Shown one piece after another: positions 60,058 to 64,000 of a stretch of DNA of 64,000 bases (position 1 is its first letter; each line of letters begins with the position of its first letter). Where the stretch lies: the NCBI RefSeq assembly GCF_000003815.2, contig NC_049979.1, positions 15,992,900 to 16,056,899 of the forward strand. The letters are read 5' to 3'. Below the pieces are notes generated by a model. It was given only the letters and a program-made list of their open reading frames with translations, was not told where the DNA came from and did not search any database. This DNA is from Branchiostoma floridae (lineage: Eukaryota; Chordata; Leptocardii; Amphioxiformes; Branchiostomatidae). Position numbers and translations under genes: made by a program.

Positions 60058-63000
60058 TGAGTATGATATAGTGTAAATTGTGCTTTTCGAACACGAACTA
60101 ATTCGCGTCAGGGGCACTCGCCGCCATGTTTCTGTCCCAAGCAGTCGATCGTTCCGGTGAATACAGCATTTGTTTCGTTTCTGTCACACATCTGGAGACA
60201 GACAGACGTGTAGTGTTGTCAATACATATAATGCTTTACTGGCTAGCTGTTTGGTCAAATTATTTAAGACTTTGCCATCGCTCGTTTTCGGAAGAGGTCT
60301 GTCGAAATCATGCCCCCCTCCCAACAAGGCCAGAGATGTGGGAATCCACTAAGGTGATGTAGTAACATGTCTGAGTTTGGGAGGGGTTATGAGCAGGTTT
60401 ATTGTACCGTACATCCAGCAGTGTATGTAGAATCTGTCTCTATCGATATATCAACCCACGTCTCTTATTATTCATGCCCCAGGTATGAATCATTACTGAT
60501 CACCAGATCACTGCAAATTCCTCCACTGATTACACAGACACAAGTGGGTGCTGCAGACACTGGGGATAACCAGGGTGTGGTTGTGTGTTGAAACCACTTC
60601 GGTGTTTATTCTTTTAGGGGACTTTGTAACTCTCTACAGAGACACTCTATCTGTTGTCTTATTTTACTATGTATACAATCGAAGACAGTCAAACCAGTAC
60701 TGCAGTATTGTACTGCTCCTAGTATGAGGTAACAAGGATGACCTCACTTCCTGTAGGAGCATCTGTAAGCCCACCTGCTGAACTCACTCAAATGTAAACA
60801 AGATGTGAACATTTTGCCATCAGTGGGAAACTGTCTCTTGGGACTCTTGTAGACCAGATTGCTAGCTTCTCTGTCAGAGCCACTGTTGTGCTTTGCATAC
60901 CATGTAACTTGCACTAGCTAAAAGCTCCTTGCTAAAACAAAAGAAGTATTTTGTTTAAAGTTTAAACCTATTCACTGACAAAGCATTGTCATAAAAATGT
61001 AGTGTTGAAGACTTTGAGTGTTGGTAAGTTAGTACTTCATACATTAAAATGATAATGAGTACACATGTAGAAATGGCCATCATTATAATTGTGCATTACC
61101 TAATTAGTCCTGACACCTGCCTATTAAGGTACTTTTATGACCTTGTTTTATACACAGGCCTAGATCCACCATCAGTGATCAGTGGCTGATTGAAAAGGCT
61201 AGATGTTTTGTTTTGGTTTTTGACTTTCAATATTAGCAGACAGCATGTATCTTCAGGCCTTGCCTTCAGGCATTCAGAGAAGGTGTTGACTGAGCTGAAG
61301 ATACAGTGGTTAGGTAAACATTTGAACTGAAGCAGGGCCAGTACAGTATGTAACAGATGGGTGCATGTTTTAGGAGTAAATACCCCAGATATTACTCCAT
61401 TTCTGTGGTCTAAGATAGAAGTGGCAGCATTTTATCTATAACACAGCAGGTGTACCATTATGCCAATATTGTGACAGTTACAAATGTGTCATTTTGGATT
61501 GTGTTTGTGAATCTATTACAACCTTATACTAGTCTGGGAACATCCCAAGACTAATTTGATACTTATACAGTAGTAGATCTAGAGAGAGCTAGTATGTCAG
61601 AGAAATGGGTAAAAATATGGGTCAGAGATAGGGTTAAAAAGGGGTAAAAATAGTCAACATAATGCACACAGTACAGCATACACTGTTAGTGTATGTGTTA
61701 CAGCAATATCAACCAATTTGGTGTTGAGAATGGAGTAATTGACAGAAGAGACAGGTCCAAAATTAATTAGGTCTTCACTTGCTAATATCATGTAAATTTT
61801 CAGATAAAGCAACTTTGCAGTAAATTGACTGTTAATTTGTTTGCATTTTGAAGGCTTAAGTCAAGAAGTTATATATGGAGCCTTCATAAAACCCGGGGTA
61901 CTACATTGTCACACCCACAGTGCATCATAAATTATGGTAGATGCTGTCAACCTTTTCAATACTGCAGAATGCACAAAATATTTCCATGTAACCGCAATTT
62001 TGGGATTAAGTCTTACTTATACTATAGTTATAGACTACAAGACTACAAAGGGAATTAGGTTTTCAACACATAATGATAAAATTGATGTCATATGTCAGAA
62101 AGTGCAGGAGAATTTTTATCTCTTTGTATGATAGATATATGAAATGTAGACTACTCTAAGCCCATGGGATTGCAGTTTTTGGTTGTAATTGAAAAAGGAA
62201 GGTGCCTGTTATAAATGTTTCAATTACAAGCATCAACACATGGGAGCCATGGTCGTAATTCATAGGTCAACTAGATCAAACAACAGGGGTCTTGATGGGT
62301 TTTTCTTCATTTCAAGTTGTCTGCAGCCCACAAAAGACAGAGATGTAAAGCATATGTTAGGGAAACTCCAAAGCTCTGTGCTTGGTTCAGTTGATGAAGT
62401 GTGGTTCCTTCTGTCCCTGGGGGACACTGTTTATTTTAGGAGCATTTGAACATACTGTGTCCGCTAGTTTGGTATATGCCACATGCCACAAAAGATGACT
62501 TGAACAAACTTGCTAACTGAACTGAACAACATGGGATACTTCTGTCATCTGTTGTTTGTTACTGGCCTGCTTCCATGAGTGATTGAGGCAGCTCTTGAAT
62601 CATGTGCCTTTTGGACTTTTTGGTTACTTTTAGTACTTTGATTTCTCAAATGGGCAAAGGATTCACTGTTTGCAATAACACTAACAGCATGTATGTAGTT
62701 AAATATTAGCCACACTTATAACGGACGATGAGGTACGTGATATCAATTTTTTACATGCAGTTATGCACACAATAAAGTACAAAATGATTATTGTGTAGGC
62801 ACTGATATCAGCATACATGTATGTGAACCATGTGTTGGGTTCCTGGAATGATCCTAATTCATGCAGAACCTGGAAAATCATAACAATGTTAACCATAGAT
62901 CATGTTACCAGGGCTTAAAAACATACATGTAATTTATACGTAGAGTTCTTGCTGATGCATGAAATAGCTTCAACATATACTATCAGTCAATATCACCATC

Positions 63001-63111
63001 ATGACATTGCTCTGCAAATGAAGATTTAGGAAGAATGTGGCTGATAATTTCAATTATAGAACAGACACATCCAAGCATAGTTTGGTACTGTGGCTTTGTT
63101 TTTTCTTCTTT
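60058..63111. other. Non-coding DNA, possibly first intron
   Basis: No exon with protein character and splice borders was found. Confidence 0.45.
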
Positions 63112-63480
63112 AGGCCACACCAATTTAATTTCTTGGTTCACGGATTTTTTCATAAAAAATATGGAGCGAGAGGGCGAAATAAAAATAAAAATAAAAATTG
63201 TAAAATGGTTGGGGTAAAGGTAACGGCTAATCCAAAACATAAAGAAAAAAAGTTTTCAGCTTGAAAAAAATTCAAAAACACTATTTTTGTACAGTAACAG
63301 CACCTGTACCCACACTTTAAGGAGCTTATAATACAAAGGCCTATTTGCTACACCAGAAAGTTGGTGAATGGTTTCATTAATGGTGAAAATTTGCTGAGTG
63401 GTAATTTTTATTTTTATTTTTTTCCCCAAGAAATAGGAGCGAGCGAATCCGTGAACCTAGAAATTAAATCGGTGTGGCCT
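63112..63480. mobile_element. 369-bp MITE with ~38-bp inverted ends
   Basis: Left end AGGCCACACCAATTTAATTT, then GGTTCACGGATT; right end AATCCGTGAACC, then ATTAAATCGGTGTGGCCT. AAATAAAA-type and TTTTTATTTTTA tracts sit inside each arm. No ORF. Related to the half copy at 41125-41205. Confidence 0.8.
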
Positions 63481-64000
63481 TATTCAAGGCTGACTTGGCA
63501 GTTATTTTGAAAGGTGGAGACAGTGTATCTAGTAGTATGTCTGCGCATCTATAGTTGTAGTAGCAAGTGAGTATCATATGGGACTGTAGTATTTTAATAT
63601 ATAAAGGCTATTGCCTTGTGGCTGCTTTGTTGCATTCCCCCTCAGTGACAAGGTGTTCTCTCAATGAACACCATGTAGATGAGCTAAGCTTCCTGGAAGA
63701 TGCAAGAGAGGAGTACTAAGCAAATTACTTTAGCCAATTATATTGTTCTTACAATGTTGCAGCATCTGCCAGACTGTTTATTTTGCATGACCCAGTCTTA
63801 CATGTAGGTCCAGCAACTATATAGTGCACATGTACATGATTTCATTTTCTCATAGCAGGTTTTTAACAATGAACAGAGATCCTGTTGTATCATACTATGG
63901 ATATCTATGCTCTATGTTCCTTCCTGCAGGACTCTTACAAAGTAGGATATGACTACTTTGTGGGCAATGTTAGTATCAACAGGAAAACTGTCTAGGCTGA
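63481..64000. other. Right edge, nothing recognised
   Basis: No gene or repeat identified in the last 520 bases. Confidence 0.4.

Overview
The window looks like a stretch of nuclear DNA from an invertebrate deuterostome, most likely a lancelet (Branchiostoma). Three signs point there: intron-rich genes with GT-AG introns; a CMP-sialic acid hydroxylase homologue, a deuterostome-type gene, next to a perilipin homologue; and many short inverted-repeat elements plus a young non-LTR retrotransposon. The species is inferred. Five runs of N mark assembly gaps (16391-16734, 28656-28791, 30919-31018, 35227-35546, 50884-51034).

Layout. (1) 1-5806, minus strand: the first seven coding exons of a CMAH-like gene (Rieske plus metallo-beta-lactamase-type fold); its 3' exons lie outside the window to the left. 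(2) 6-8.3 kb: upstream flank with a fold-back element and two similar candidate 5' exons. (3) 8.3-18.9 kb: a nest of transposons. A plus-strand LINE is cut in three by an intact minus-strand LINE of 1188 codons and by a 5 kb composite insert that carries a 981-bp tandem array. (4) 21.5-22.1 kb, minus strand: a small two-helix membrane protein ORF and one isolated, well-bounded exon. (5) 24.06-27.55 kb, plus strand: an eight-exon perilipin-like gene (462 codons) with an arginine-rich exon and acidic exons. (6) 27.6-43.7 kb: no convincing coding sequence; mobile-element remnants, possibly in part the first intron of the next gene. (7) 43.78-57.20 kb, plus strand: an 18-exon gene for a predicted 1870-residue type I membrane protein. 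It has eight lamin-tail-like repeats, a Ser/Thr-rich stalk, one membrane helix and a short tail with an FxNPxY endocytosis motif. (8) 57.2-64 kb: its 3' UTR, then mostly non-coding DNA with one candidate 5' exon and another MITE.

The three main genes have no evident shared pathway (sialic acid modification, lipid droplet coat, cell-surface receptor). The lamin-tail-repeat receptor is the best candidate for something not yet described. The nested transposons are the most informative structural feature.
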